NCBI GenBank assembly: GCA_016712145.1
Contig: JADJRO010000003.1
Location: forward strand, 496,001 to 560,000
Reading direction: 5' to 3'
DNA: 64,000 nucleotides
Origin: Saprospiraceae bacterium
Lineage (GTDB): Bacteria > Bacteroidota > Bacteroidia > Chitinophagales > Saprospiraceae
This document shows, one piece after another, positions 9,971 to 20,311 of this stretch. Under the pieces are notes generated by a model. The model did no database searches, was not told where the DNA came from, and saw nothing but the letters and a program-made list of their open reading frames with translations. Within the stretch, counting starts at the first letter, position 1; every line of letters starts with the position of its first letter. Position numbers and translations under genes: made by a program.

Positions 9971-12900
9971 ATGAAAGATGTCTTGACATTAATTTCAAAA
10001 TTCCCCCGGATCGGCTTGCTACTTATGGTAGCTTGTTGGGGATTGAATGTGCAAGCTCAGACGTTTACATTTCCAGGCGGTTTTACCGTTAATGATAACA
10101 CATGTACGTTTGCGGCTGCCATGAAGTCCACAACCACGGCTTCTGGTTTAACTAATTGCCACCGATTGGCAAGAGTTACTTTAACTTATACCATGGACTG
10201 GCAGACGGACGTTTATTACGGCCTTCAGGCACCAGGTGGTAGAAGAATTTCACTATTCACCGGTTCTGGTTGGATTGCGGGAGGTACACATACCTTCAAT
10301 TTTAATGATACCGCTTTGCAATCAGCAACAGATGCAGGCTTTTTCTTAAATGCAAATCCTTACAAACCAGATGCCCAAATTGGTTCTAGTTCTTGGTCTT
10401 CAAGAAATGGAGTTGGTTGTAGTACTGATTTTAATCCACAATTTTGCTCATTAAACGACCTTACCAGTACAACAGTTGCTGGAGATCGTATTGGTGATGT
10501 AGCAAATTTGAATGGTACCTGGACCATGGTTGGTTATGATACCTGGGCTGGAAATGCAGGAACGTTTGTTACTGGTAACGTAATATTCGAGCAAGCAGCA
10601 AACATTGTAGGTTCACCTACACCAATTATACTTCCTTTAGCTCCAGGATCTTGTTCTCCTGCACCTATACAATGTATTGCTTCTACAGGTTGTGCTCCAA
10701 CGCAGCCAGTTCGTACGGAATACAGTCTAACTCCAGTTAGTGCAACATGTTTTAGTTCTTTGTCAGGTTTTATACCTTGTCCTCCTGGTGGCGTAGTAAT
10801 CGGTCAAGCTGGTACAACCAGATTGTACTGGAGAACTCGTGCAGGGAGCGTCGATGATACAGCTTCTCAAACCATCGTGATCGCAGATACAGAACCTCCG
10901 GTATTTAACCCAGCTTGTCCTAAAGGCGGCCGTGTTAACTTAAACGCAGGTCCTGGCGAATGCGAAGTGGCTTGGAATGCTCCGATGTTTATGGCGATGG
11001 ACAACTGTCCTTATCCATTGGTATTCGGTCAAAACGTAGGTCTTATCGGTTGTAACTCTTATGGTCAGAATTTCTGCGGGATCAACGCTTGTGGTGACTC
11101 CGGTGGTTATTTCTTTGATATTAGAAATAAGAGTAACTGTCCAATGTATATCCGCGGTTTTGCAAGTGCATTTACCAGTGGTGCCAATACTACAGCTGGT
11201 ACATTCGAGGTTTATACCCGTAATACTGCAAATACATCTTGGAGAGCAGCTCCTACAGGTGGTTGGCCAGCAGCAGGGCAAACTTGCTTAAACAACATGC
11301 CTAAGTCTGCTTGGACTCTTTTAAAAACTACTGGTCCAGCTGACTCAGTTCGTACCTATGCTTGGACGAATGGTGCTGCATTCCAAAAAGATACTATCTA
11401 TTTGGCTAAGCCAGCAGCTGGTACACGCCAAGGCCCTATTTGTAATGCGAGCAATATAACTCAAACTGCAAGTGGCAATGGGGGTATCTTATTGAATCCT
11501 GGTGAGATCAGAGGTTTTGGTATCTTAGGTACGATCAACTCTGGTATGAGTATGAACTTACCTGGTTTTGGTACTTGTGTTGGTACATTCCAAGATAGTA
11601 TCATTGCAATCAATCCAGTTCACAATTCTCCAGCAGGTAGTGTCGGTGTTATTTCTGTTAACTTAGCAGGAGCTAACTTCGGTATTGCTTGTAGTCCATT
11701 TGGATTCCCAGGTGAGGTATTGTATTCAAGAATCGATCCAGCAGGATTAGGTATGGTTCCAGTTATTCAAACTTGTGGACAGCCTTACGGTCCTGGATCT
11801 TATTTCCCAATTGGTTGTCGTTCATTATGTTATGAGGCAGTTGATGCTTCAAATAACCGTACTGTATGTAATTTTGAAGTGTGCGTTATTCCTTATCCAA
11901 ATACAGTTACAGCTTTAGCATGTCATGATGAAATTCAAGTGAGCTTGGATGAAAACTGCTTTGCTACAATTGGTGCTGATGAAGTATTATCCGGTGGCCC
12001 ATACCGTTGCTACAATGATTATACTGTAGAGATTCGTGATTGGATTACCAATACCATCATCGATCGTCAGCCTAATGTAACTGGATCTCAGGTAGGTAAC
12101 CAAGATATTGGAAGAGAATTAAAAATTACAGTTCGTGACCCACAAACTGGCAACAGCTGCTGGGGACATGCTACAGTAGAAGATAAATTACCACCAATTT
12201 TAACTTGTGCAAGAGATACGTGCGTTCCTTGTTATTCTGAAACAACTCCGTTCTTTACAGGTACACCTGGTGTGCGTGAAAACTGCGGAAGCTATACAAT
12301 TTCTTATAAAGACAATGTAACTCAAGGTTCTTGTGCAATTGGCAACGACCGGGTTATTAGACGTACTTGGACTGTTATTGATGCATCTGGCAATAAAGCT
12401 ACTTGCGTTCAGACAATTACAGTTGGTTTAGGTTTATTAACAGATGCTGTTGTGCCTTTAAATTATGACAACATTGAAAATCCAATGTTGAATTGTAATG
12501 AGAAAATTTATGATAAAGACGTTACGCCACACTACTTGTCATACCCATATTGTGTTGATGGCTACTTGTTAGACTCTGCACATTGGTTTGCAACTGGTGG
12601 TTTCTTACCAAGTCCTAATGGTGACTTAGCTGGAGAGCGTTTACCTAGAGTATTAGGTTGGAATTGTTTGGATTCAGGTCCATACCAAGGCCACCCAAAT
12701 CCTTACCCAGTGTATTACCCTGCACACCCAAGCTGGAGAGCAAATAATCCAGTTTGTTGGGGACCAGATGAGGTAGTTATGTGGCAAGGTACAGGATACC
12801 CAGGTGGTATCAACTGCCGTAACTTAGGTGTTACTTACAAAGATATCGTTATTGACTTGGCTCGTCCAGGTTGCGATGCAGGACCAGTAGGTTGTTATAA

Positions 12901-15900
12901 AGTATTAAGACAATGGACTGTTTTGGATTGGTGTACCAGCTTAGTAGGTGGTCATAACCAAATCATTAAAGTTGCTGATGCTTTTGGACCAGAAATTCTG
13001 TATCCAGATACAGTTAACGTTAATATGGAAGTTTGGACATGTACAGGTCGTTGGGAAGTTCCACCAGCCTGGTTGAGAGACAATTGTTCAAACGAAATTC
13101 ACTATACAGTTGAAGTTGAAGATGGTACTGTTTTGGGTGACGAAAATGCTGGATATGTTGTTATCAACATGCCGGTTGGAATCCAAAGTGGTTATATCAT
13201 TGCTGAAGACTGCTGTGGTAACGTAACTAAGAAAAGAATTGCATTAAACGTATTTGATAACGTTCCTCCAATTGCTGTTTGCGAAGCTAAAACAGTAGTT
13301 AGCATCAATGGAAATCAATCTCCTGGTGAAAACTTTGCAAAAATATTTGCAGAATCATTTAATCAAGGAAGTTTTGATAACTGTGCACCTCATATCTTCT
13401 TCAAGGCAATCCGTATGGAGCATTTAAGAGGTACGAACAACGGTAGCAATGCAAATCAAGCTGATAACGGAACAAACTGCTCTGGTATCAATGGCGATGA
13501 CAACTCAGTATTAGATGGTAACCAAATTTATTTTGATGACCATGTTAAATTCTGTTGTTCAGATGTTGGTAAAACAGTAATGGTTGTTTTCCGTGTGTAC
13601 GATCGCGATCCAGGCGCAGGCCCAATTGCACCAAATCGTATGAATCCAGGTGGACCATTATTCAACCGTTTCAGCGATTGTATGGTTGAAGTTGAAGTAC
13701 AAGATAAGAGTGTACCTACCGTAGTTCCACCACCAAATATCGTGGTAAGCTGCTGGTTCTGGTTTGACGTTGACAAAATTGACGATCCAAACGATCCTAC
13801 ATTCGGTCGTGTAGTTACTGACTTGTCTCAAAGACATAAAGTAGTTACCAATGACTTAGTATGTTACAAATACTGCGTGCGTAATGATTATACTGGTTAC
13901 CCAGGTTATGTACCTGGTGCACCACCATCAAACCCACCAGCTTGGAACAGAGCTTGTGATTACTACAGAAGCTTGTTTGATACAGCTCATTATGACAGAA
14001 AATATGAATTGGTTTGGGGATTTGACGGATACGTATTAAGCGCATGCGGCAATACACCAACCATCAGTGTAAATGATAACAGAGAGTGCGGTCAGGGTCA
14101 AATTACCCGTACGATCGTAGCTCGTGGACCAAATGGTATCAGCGTTACAGGAACTCAAATTATTTGGGTTGTTGATTGCGATCCATTCTATATCAACGGA
14201 GCAGACAATTGCGATCCTGATGATGACATTACCTGGCCAGGAAACTGTACAGGTCAGGCAACTACAATTGATGGTTGTGGAGCTGATATCAGCCCAGACA
14301 ATCCATTATTAGGAAGACCTGTTGTAGAAAACGGAGCAGATGATCTTTGTGCATTAATCAGTATCGAGTATGTGGATGAAATATTCACAATCGAACCAGA
14401 TGCATGCTTCAAAGTATTACGTCATTGGACAGTAATTGACTGGTGTCAATACGATCCAAGCATCGATCCAGAAAATGGTCGTTGGGAATATTTACAGATT
14501 ATAAAAGTACATGACACTGATAAACCAGTTGTAAGTATCAGCGTAGGAGACTGCGAACCAGCAGTTAAAAATGCAACAGACAACATTTGTTATGGTCACT
14601 TGAGCATAACTGCTGATGCAACTGATAACTGTAGCCCATTGGATTGGTTATTCTATGACTATAAAATTGATTTATTCAATGATGGTATTGGAGTTCATTC
14701 AGGCTATGACTATAAAGTAGGTCCATTAACTCGTAAAGAGTTTGCTGCAGGTCGTACGCCATTATTCCACCATAACCCAGCTGCTGACGATGAAAACAAT
14801 CCATTCGATGCAAGTGGTAACTATCCAGTTGGTATCCATAAGATCTGTTGGTTTGTAGAAGATGGTTGCGGAAACATTGGTACATTATGCCAATTATTTG
14901 AAATCAAAGATTGCAAAGCACCAACACCATATTGTTTGACCGGAGTAATTACTGTACCAATGCCAGCGAGCAAGTGCGTAACAATCTGGGCGAAAGATTT
15001 GGATAGAGGCAGCTATGACAACTGTACAGATCAAGATGACTTATTATTCTATTTCAATGGAGATCCAAATGCAACAAGCATTACAATATGCTGTGACGAT
15101 TTCGTAGCAGCAGGAGCAAATGACGAGTTGTTGGTAGATGTTCAAATGTGGGTAGAAGATGAAGAAGGAAATACTGACTACTGCAAAACAGTAATCATAG
15201 TACAAGACAATCAGGATATCTGTCCTAATACAGGATCATTCGGTAGAATCACTGGAGACTTGAAAACAGAAAACGATGATCAGACTGAATTATCTAATGT
15301 TGAATTATTAGTATCTTCAAATATGATGAAGAGTATGATTACCAGCAACGATGGTAAATACTTATTCGGAGATTTGAAACCTAATACATACCGTGTTAAA
15401 CCTAGCAGAAATGACGATCCATTGAATGGAGTATCCACTAAGGATATCGTTAAGATTCAAAGACATATTCTTGGAATTGAGACTTTAAACAGCGGATACA
15501 AAATGGTTGCAGCAGACGTAAACAACAGTGCCACAATCACTGCAGCAGACGTTTCTGAAATCAGAAAGTTAATCTTAGGTGTTAACAGCACGTTCTCTAA
15601 AGTACAATCATGGACATTTATTCCTAAGGCGTATGTTTTCGGAAGCAATCCATTCATTGCACCAAGAGAATCTAATCAGGTTATTACTGCTCAAGAAAAC
15701 TTAACTGAAAACTTTGTAGCTGTTAAAATGGGTGATGTAACAACTGACGCCAGAGGCCACAACGTTGCAGGAAGCAGCAGCAGAAATAATGGTAAATTAC
15801 ATTTAGAAGTTGACAACAACGTAACGGTTGCTGGTGAGCTTTATAAAGTAGCTTTCAAATCAAGTGACTTTACAAATATCGCTGGATACCAGTTTACATT

Positions 15901-16474
15901 GAAATTCGACCGTCAGGCATTAGCATTCGAAGGAATCGAAGCAGGTGCATTGAATGTTGATGAGTCAAACTTTGGAACAACTCAAGTAAGCAAAGGTATT
16001 TTGACTACTAGCTGGGATAGCAAAGTAGCTCAAAGTGTTGATGCAAATGCAACCTTATTCACAGTTGTATTCCGCGCAAGTAGCCAATCAAACATTGGAA
16101 GCTTGTTAGCAATTACAAGTGATGTAACTACAGCAGAAGCTTATGATGCTCAATTGAGCTCAAAAGACATCAGCTTAGGCGTACGTACAGAAAAAGGTGT
16201 GGTAGAAAGTGGCGTATTCGAATTGTATCAAAACAGTCCGAACCCATTTGCTAAAGAAACTGTAATCTCTTACAGACTTCCACAAGCAGGTGCTGCTAAA
16301 TTGAGTATCTATGACGTAACCGGCAAGGTATTGAGAGTATTTGAACTCAATGGCGTAAAAGGAATGAATACTGTTAAAGTACAGAAATCAGAATTGAACG
16401 CTACTGGAGTATTATACTATCAGTTAGATGCCGCTGACCATACAGCAACTAAAAGGATGGTAGTGATCGAATAA
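9971..16474 (+). CDS. Giant Cys-rich secreted protein: HYR-like repeats, dockerin pair, cohesin-like domain, T9SS sorting domain
   Basis: This 2167-residue export protein has a signal peptide (cleavage near VQA-Q30). The first ~210 residues resemble a proprotein-convertase P-domain (LNGTWTMVGYDTWAGNAGTF), a weak call. A long Cys-rich middle repeats pieces such as DNCS, VEDGCGN, VLRHWTVIDWC and HRLIVD-type strands, as in HYR-type immunoglobulin-like modules. A dockerin-like pair lies near 1812-1873 (GVSTKDIVKIQRHILG, then ITAADVSEIRKLILG). A cohesin-like sandwich follows at about 1940-2075 (AGYQFTLKFD, FEGIEAG, LFTVVFRAS). The last ~85 residues are a T9SS type A sorting domain (YQNSPNPF to TKRMVVIE). 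It should therefore cross the outer membrane and stay surface-attached or be released. It is a paralogue of the next three genes. Codon use (many CGT and AAC codons) looks more biased than in its neighbours, suggesting strong expression. Confidence 0.85.
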   Translation: MKDVLTLISKFPRIGLLLMVACWGLNVQAQTFTFPGGFTVNDNTCTFAAAMKSTTTASGLTNCHRLARVTLTYTMDWQTDVYYGLQAPGGRRISLFTGSGWIAGGTHTFNFNDTALQSATDAGFFLNANPYKPDAQIGSSSWSSRNGVGCSTDFNPQFCSLNDLTSTTVAGDRIGDVANLNGTWTMVGYDTWAGNAGTFVTGNVIFEQAANIVGSPTPIILPLAPGSCSPAPIQCIASTGCAPTQPVRTEYSLTPVSATCFSSLSGFIPCPPGGVVIGQAGTTRLYWRTRAGSVDDTASQTIVIADTEPPVFNPACPKGGRVNLNAGPGECEVAWNAPMFMAMDNCPYPLVFGQNVGLIGCNSYGQNFCGINACGDSGGYFFDIRNKSNCPMYIRGFASAFTSGANTTAGTFEVYTRNTANTSWRAAPTGGWPAAGQTCLNNMPKSAWTLLKTTGPADSVRTYAWTNGAAFQKDTIYLAKPAAGTRQGPICNASNITQTASGNGGILLNPGEIRGFGILGTINSGMSMNLPGFGTCVGTFQDSIIAINPVHNSPAGSVGVISVNLAGANFGIACSPFGFPGEVLYSRIDPAGLGMVPVIQTCGQPYGPGSYFPIGCRSLCYEAVDASNNRTVCNFEVCVIPYPNTVTALACHDEIQVSLDENCFATIGADEVLSGGPYRCYNDYTVEIRDWITNTIIDRQPNVTGSQVGNQDIGRELKITVRDPQTGNSCWGHATVEDKLPPILTCARDTCVPCYSETTPFFTGTPGVRENCGSYTISYKDNVTQGSCAIGNDRVIRRTWTVIDASGNKATCVQTITVGLGLLTDAVVPLNYDNIENPMLNCNEKIYDKDVTPHYLSYPYCVDGYLLDSAHWFATGGFLPSPNGDLAGERLPRVLGWNCLDSGPYQGHPNPYPVYYPAHPSWRANNPVCWGPDEVVMWQGTGYPGGINCRNLGVTYKDIVIDLARPGCDAGPVGCYKVLRQWTVLDWCTSLVGGHNQIIKVADAFGPEILYPDTVNVNMEVWTCTGRWEVPPAWLRDNCSNEIHYTVEVEDGTVLGDENAGYVVINMPVGIQSGYIIAEDCCGNVTKKRIALNVFDNVPPIAVCEAKTVVSINGNQSPGENFAKIFAESFNQGSFDNCAPHIFFKAIRMEHLRGTNNGSNANQADNGTNCSGINGDDNSVLDGNQIYFDDHVKFCCSDVGKTVMVVFRVYDRDPGAGPIAPNRMNPGGPLFNRFSDCMVEVEVQDKSVPTVVPPPNIVVSCWFWFDVDKIDDPNDPTFGRVVTDLSQRHKVVTNDLVCYKYCVRNDYTGYPGYVPGAPPSNPPAWNRACDYYRSLFDTAHYDRKYELVWGFDGYVLSACGNTPTISVNDNRECGQGQITRTIVARGPNGISVTGTQIIWVVDCDPFYINGADNCDPDDDITWPGNCTGQATTIDGCGADISPDNPLLGRPVVENGADDLCALISIEYVDEIFTIEPDACFKVLRHWTVIDWCQYDPSIDPENGRWEYLQIIKVHDTDKPVVSISVGDCEPAVKNATDNICYGHLSITADATDNCSPLDWLFYDYKIDLFNDGIGVHSGYDYKVGPLTRKEFAAGRTPLFHHNPAADDENNPFDASGNYPVGIHKICWFVEDGCGNIGTLCQLFEIKDCKAPTPYCLTGVITVPMPASKCVTIWAKDLDRGSYDNCTDQDDLLFYFNGDPNATSITICCDDFVAAGANDELLVDVQMWVEDEEGNTDYCKTVIIVQDNQDICPNTGSFGRITGDLKTENDDQTELSNVELLVSSNMMKSMITSNDGKYLFGDLKPNTYRVKPSRNDDPLNGVSTKDIVKIQRHILGIETLNSGYKMVAADVNNSATITAADVSEIRKLILGVNSTFSKVQSWTFIPKAYVFGSNPFIAPRESNQVITAQENLTENFVAVKMGDVTTDARGHNVAGSSSRNNGKLHLEVDNNVTVAGELYKVAFKSSDFTNIAGYQFTLKFDRQALAFEGIEAGALNVDESNFGTTQVSKGILTTSWDSKVAQSVDANATLFTVVFRASSQSNIGSLLAITSDVTTAEAYDAQLSSKDISLGVRTEKGVVESGVFELYQNSPNPFAKETVISYRLPQAGAAKLSIYDVTGKVLRVFELNGVKGMNTVKVQKSELNATGVLYYQLDAADHTATKRMVVIE

Positions 16475-16555
16475 GATCACTACTTTCCCAAAATCCTCTT
16501 AGTTAGCGATGATATATTATCGACGATTGAGAAAAAGTTAAATCGGTTTTTGGGA

Positions 16556-16592
16556 TGGCCTCTTCTCGAGTGATCGGGAGGGGGCTTTTTTT
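16556..16592 (+). terminator. Rho-independent terminator after the first giant gene
   Basis: GCCTCTTCTCGA and TCGGGAGGGGGC pair over 12 positions (three G-T wobbles) around a GTGA loop and are followed by nine T residues. It lies 82 bp after the stop codon. Confidence 0.9.
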
Positions 16593-16661
16593 TTGGGGTA
16601 AACTCATTTTTGTATGCTCCGAGTTTTATACAAAGAGCATAATTCTAACTAACTAATAATA

Positions 16662-16694
16662 AACCTCTTCTCGTTGATCGGGAAGAGGTTTTTT
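16662..16694 (+). terminator. Second, near-identical rho-independent terminator
   Basis: AACCTCTTCTCG and CGGGAAGAGGTT form a 12-bp stem with a TTGAT loop, followed by Ts. The stem shares CCTCTTCTCG and TGATCGGGA with the terminator 106 bp upstream, so it is either a duplicated terminator or the terminator of an unrecognised short transcript between the two. Confidence 0.8.
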
Positions 16695-17197
16695 CGTATA
16701 AATTAGATATCAAATTAAATATGCGTGTCAGGTTACTTGGTTCGGGGAATTCTCAATGGTAAAAACACCCATTCAAATAGGTCCAATTTAAAGGAGATTA
16801 ACCTAATTTCACAAAAGGTCCTATAATGAAAAGCCCTTGGTGAATTGGATTTTATAAACACGAAAAGAAATAACTAATTAAAAATGAGCTAATTGTAAAC
16901 TAGTTTTATATATAGGAAATAAAAATATTAAAAATACCCAAGCAATTGTATTACAGACTAATAAACATTATATAATTTTGTAATATGAAATGAATTCCAT
17001 TAGCGAGTTTATTTGAACATCCCTTTTTATCCCACCCATACAGTTTTATTTTATCCCATAACGGTAGCCTGTATTCCAGACTTACACACAGAGGTTTATT
17101 CCTCAAATTTTACATTGACCATTCAGGTAAGACATAAAGTTGCTTCGGTTTTCCCAACCGGATCAACTTGATTTTGGATTTAGCAAATTTCAATTTT

Positions 17198-20100
17198 ATG
17201 TGCACCGTAAACTCTTTAGCAGCCTATTGGCTTTGTTTTTTTAGAAATTCATCCTGTCGGACTGTCCTGATTGCCTACCTTGTTTGTTGGGGTCTGGACA
17301 GTTCGAGTGCACGTGCAAACAGCACGCCGAGTTTGAATTTTCAATTGGTGGCGCCTCCAGATATTACCATTCAAATAAAGAGGCCTCAAGCATGTGATAC
17401 CCTGTTTAATATGCCTGCAGCAAGCGTGAATTATTCAGGTGCATGTCCAACATCAATTACATATACAACTTCCAATGTTTTTACTGCTCTAAATACCAAT
17501 GGAGGAATCCTGTTTTTTACTACAGGCGTTTACAAAGTGGTATATACGGTTACTGATCATTGCGGCATGACAGGAAGAGATTCTACCTATGTAACAGTTT
17601 ACGATGCTTCAGTGCCCAATTTGGTTTGCAACCCACAACAAACCATAAATTTACCAAGTCCTGGCTTTGCAGATATACCAGCTACTGTTTTTGATGCGGG
17701 TTCTACTGATAATTGTGGCCATGTTTATTTCAAAATAAAACGGATGTTTAATCCATCCGGGTATTCATGTTCAAATCCAGGAAATCCGGCAAATCATTTT
17801 GATGATCTGATTCGTTTTTGTTGTCAGGATGTTGATTCATCCAGTATCCGGGTAATTCTAAGAGTTTATGATGTCTATCCGGGTGATGGTCCGGTTTCAG
17901 ATTCTTTGCATCGTGGACATTATGTAGATTGCATGATTGAGGCAATTGTACTTGATAAAATTGCTCCTGATATAACCTGTCCTTATAATGTAACAGTAAG
18001 TTGTGGTGCAGATTTGGACAGCGTCCTACTCACAATGGGTGCTTTTATAAGTGATAATTGCGCATTGTTATCAATTGATACAATTATTGACAATCAATTG
18101 GATGCATGTGGTTCTGGTGAAATTAGAAGAACATTTATAGCTACAGATATTCATCGGCAACAAAGTTCCTGTACCCAAATTATTACCGTATTAAAAACAA
18201 TAACATTTAATGGTTTAGATCCAAATCAACTCAAATGGCCAGAACATAAAATTGTATATGCATGTCGCATAGATTCAGATACAATAAATGCGGGCATACC
18301 TATTATAAATGAAGATGCTTGTGCAAGTGTTCAGACATCCAAAAAAGATGAAAAATACAATTTTGACCGGGGCGGTGTTTGCGCTAAAATTTTAAGGTAT
18401 TGGTATGTAATTGACTGGTGTCAATACAATCCAAATCTTAAACCGAATCCAAACATTGCAGCGAATGGATACTATTCTTATATCCAGGAAATTAAAATAA
18501 TGGATACCGTTGCTCCTGTACTGATAGGACTCGTGGATACACTAGTTTTTATTCAGTCTCCTGTTTGTCAACCTGGACAAGTAATCTTGCCAAATATTAT
18601 TGCATCTGATTGCGGATCAACATCCAATTTAACCATACACTATACAATTGATTTTAATGGGGATGGGCAAATTGATGTTCAACAAAATGGAAATAATGCC
18701 AGTGGCATGTACCCATTAGGCAGACATTTGATTTGTTTTTATGCAAATGATTCATGTCATAATACAGGTATATTAAAAACCATCATCGAGGTTCGCGATG
18801 GGAAAGCGCCAACAGCAACTGCGATTTTCGGACTATCCAGCAGTTTGATCCAAATGGCTGCCGGACCTATGGTATCAATTACCGCAAGAAGTTTTAATTT
18901 AAAAAGTACAGATAATTGTACTTCTGAATCTGATTTGCGATTTTCATTTTCTCTGGATATTAATGACACCCTGCGCATTTTTACCTGCGATAGTATTGGT
19001 AAACGCGATATCCATTTATATGTATGGGATTTAGAAGGAAATGTAAATAATGTAACAACATTTATTGTAATTGATGATGTTAATAATTTGTGCCCAACCA
19101 GTTTTCAGAATGTTAGCATATCAGGATTGGTGCAAACAAAAACCAATCAACTTGTTAAATCTGCATCAGCAAATTTAATTGTAGATAGCAAGGCATACGG
19201 TGTTGCAGCCGATAAAAATGGGTACTATTCTTTTAGCAACATCCCAGCAAATAAATTTTTCAAATTAGGAATGGTTTCTAGTCAACCAGATCCTTCAGGG
19301 ATTTCTACAGCTGATATCATTAAAATCCAAAGGCATATTTTGGGAATTGAATTACTTGAGCAAGTTGAAGAATTACTCGCAGCAGATGTCGATTTGAGTA
19401 AGTCAATATCAACAAAAGATGTAGCATACATGCGTAATTTAATTTTAGGAAGAGTCACAGAATTTCCTTCTCACAAAACCTATCATTTCGTAAATAAGGA
19501 CTACAAATTTTTAAGCCCAAACGATCCATTTGAAGAATTGGATGCCAGTTTGGAAATTAAGGAAATTGCCAGCAATGATATGCAGCATTTGGATTTTATT
19601 GCTATTAAATTGGGGGATGTAAATCAAAGTTATCAAAGCTCTAATTTTAAAACAAATTATATTTCATCAACAGGATTTAATGTTGTTACGACACCAGGCT
19701 TTATAGAAATTTCTCCTTTGTGGAAAGAATTGATTTATGGATTTCAGTTTGAGTTGGATGTAAAAAATTTATGTTCTGACTTTGCGACGAAATTGGAGTC
19801 AAGTCTACAGGATTTTAATGAATCCAATTATCAAATTACTGGAAATACAGTACGGGTTTCGTATGCGTCTGTTAATCCGTTTTCTCCTGAATTTAGTATA
19901 CGTATTCCAATAAACAACGAGAATCAACATTGTCAGGCAAATTTAAAGTTGAATGAATATTTTTTAAATGAAGTATATGGAATAAATACTACCATACGCA
20001 TTGATAATCTATATTATAATTTGGCTGAAACAAAAGCAGAAGTATCATTATATCCCAATCCAATCTCTGATCGATTATTTGTTGGCTTGAAGCATTTTGA

Positions 20101-20287
20101 AAACACAGAAGTATATATTGAACTGTTTGATGTAACAGGAAACCGTGTTGAAAGTCGGAATTTTAATATTCAGGATGTTTTTGAGACAATTGAGTTTAAC
20201 GATAGAGATATTTTAAATAAAGGAGTATACCTGGTAAAAATTTCGAATAAGTCATTCTCAAATTACTATAAAATAATTGCTGAATAA
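17198..20287 (+). CDS. Large secreted HYR-type protein with dockerin pair and T9SS sorting domain
   Basis: The ATG at 17198 gives 1029 residues; an in-frame TTG lies at 17168 but lengthens the N-region. The signal peptide has core TVLIAYLVCWGL and cleavage near ARA-NS. The body carries Cys-rich HYR-like modules (TDHCGMTG, DNCGHVYFKIKRM, VIDWCQYNPN) closely related to the preceding giant protein. A dockerin-like pair follows at about 698-755 (GISTADIIKIQRHILG and SISTKDVAYMRNLILG). The segment after it (about 840-945) sits where the other paralogues have a cohesin-like domain but is strongly diverged. The C-terminus (LYPNPISDRLF to YYKIIAE) is a T9SS type A sorting domain. It is the second of four tandem paralogues and has lower GC and less codon bias than the first. 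Confidence 0.8.
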   Translation: MCTVNSLAAYWLCFFRNSSCRTVLIAYLVCWGLDSSSARANSTPSLNFQLVAPPDITIQIKRPQACDTLFNMPAASVNYSGACPTSITYTTSNVFTALNTNGGILFFTTGVYKVVYTVTDHCGMTGRDSTYVTVYDASVPNLVCNPQQTINLPSPGFADIPATVFDAGSTDNCGHVYFKIKRMFNPSGYSCSNPGNPANHFDDLIRFCCQDVDSSSIRVILRVYDVYPGDGPVSDSLHRGHYVDCMIEAIVLDKIAPDITCPYNVTVSCGADLDSVLLTMGAFISDNCALLSIDTIIDNQLDACGSGEIRRTFIATDIHRQQSSCTQIITVLKTITFNGLDPNQLKWPEHKIVYACRIDSDTINAGIPIINEDACASVQTSKKDEKYNFDRGGVCAKILRYWYVIDWCQYNPNLKPNPNIAANGYYSYIQEIKIMDTVAPVLIGLVDTLVFIQSPVCQPGQVILPNIIASDCGSTSNLTIHYTIDFNGDGQIDVQQNGNNASGMYPLGRHLICFYANDSCHNTGILKTIIEVRDGKAPTATAIFGLSSSLIQMAAGPMVSITARSFNLKSTDNCTSESDLRFSFSLDINDTLRIFTCDSIGKRDIHLYVWDLEGNVNNVTTFIVIDDVNNLCPTSFQNVSISGLVQTKTNQLVKSASANLIVDSKAYGVAADKNGYYSFSNIPANKFFKLGMVSSQPDPSGISTADIIKIQRHILGIELLEQVEELLAADVDLSKSISTKDVAYMRNLILGRVTEFPSHKTYHFVNKDYKFLSPNDPFEELDASLEIKEIASNDMQHLDFIAIKLGDVNQSYQSSNFKTNYISSTGFNVVTTPGFIEISPLWKELIYGFQFELDVKNLCSDFATKLESSLQDFNESNYQITGNTVRVSYASVNPFSPEFSIRIPINNENQHCQANLKLNEYFLNEVYGINTTIRIDNLYYNLAETKAEVSLYPNPISDRLFVGLKHFENTEVYIELFDVTGNRVESRNFNIQDVFETIEFNDRDILNKGVYLVKISNKSFSNYYKIIAE

Positions 20288-20311
20288 TAGTTGTTTTTCG
20301 TCAATTGATAA

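Larger units (their letters stand above)
16475..17197 (+). other. 723-bp intergenic region with two tandem terminators
   Basis: After the first giant gene there is no supported coding sequence until 17198. The first 220 bp hold two rho-independent terminators (listed separately). The remainder is AT-rich and contains one TAATTTTG (16973-16980) matching the TAnnTTTG -7 consensus, without a clear -33 partner. It could be the promoter of the next gene, giving a leader of about 210 nt. Confidence 0.5.
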
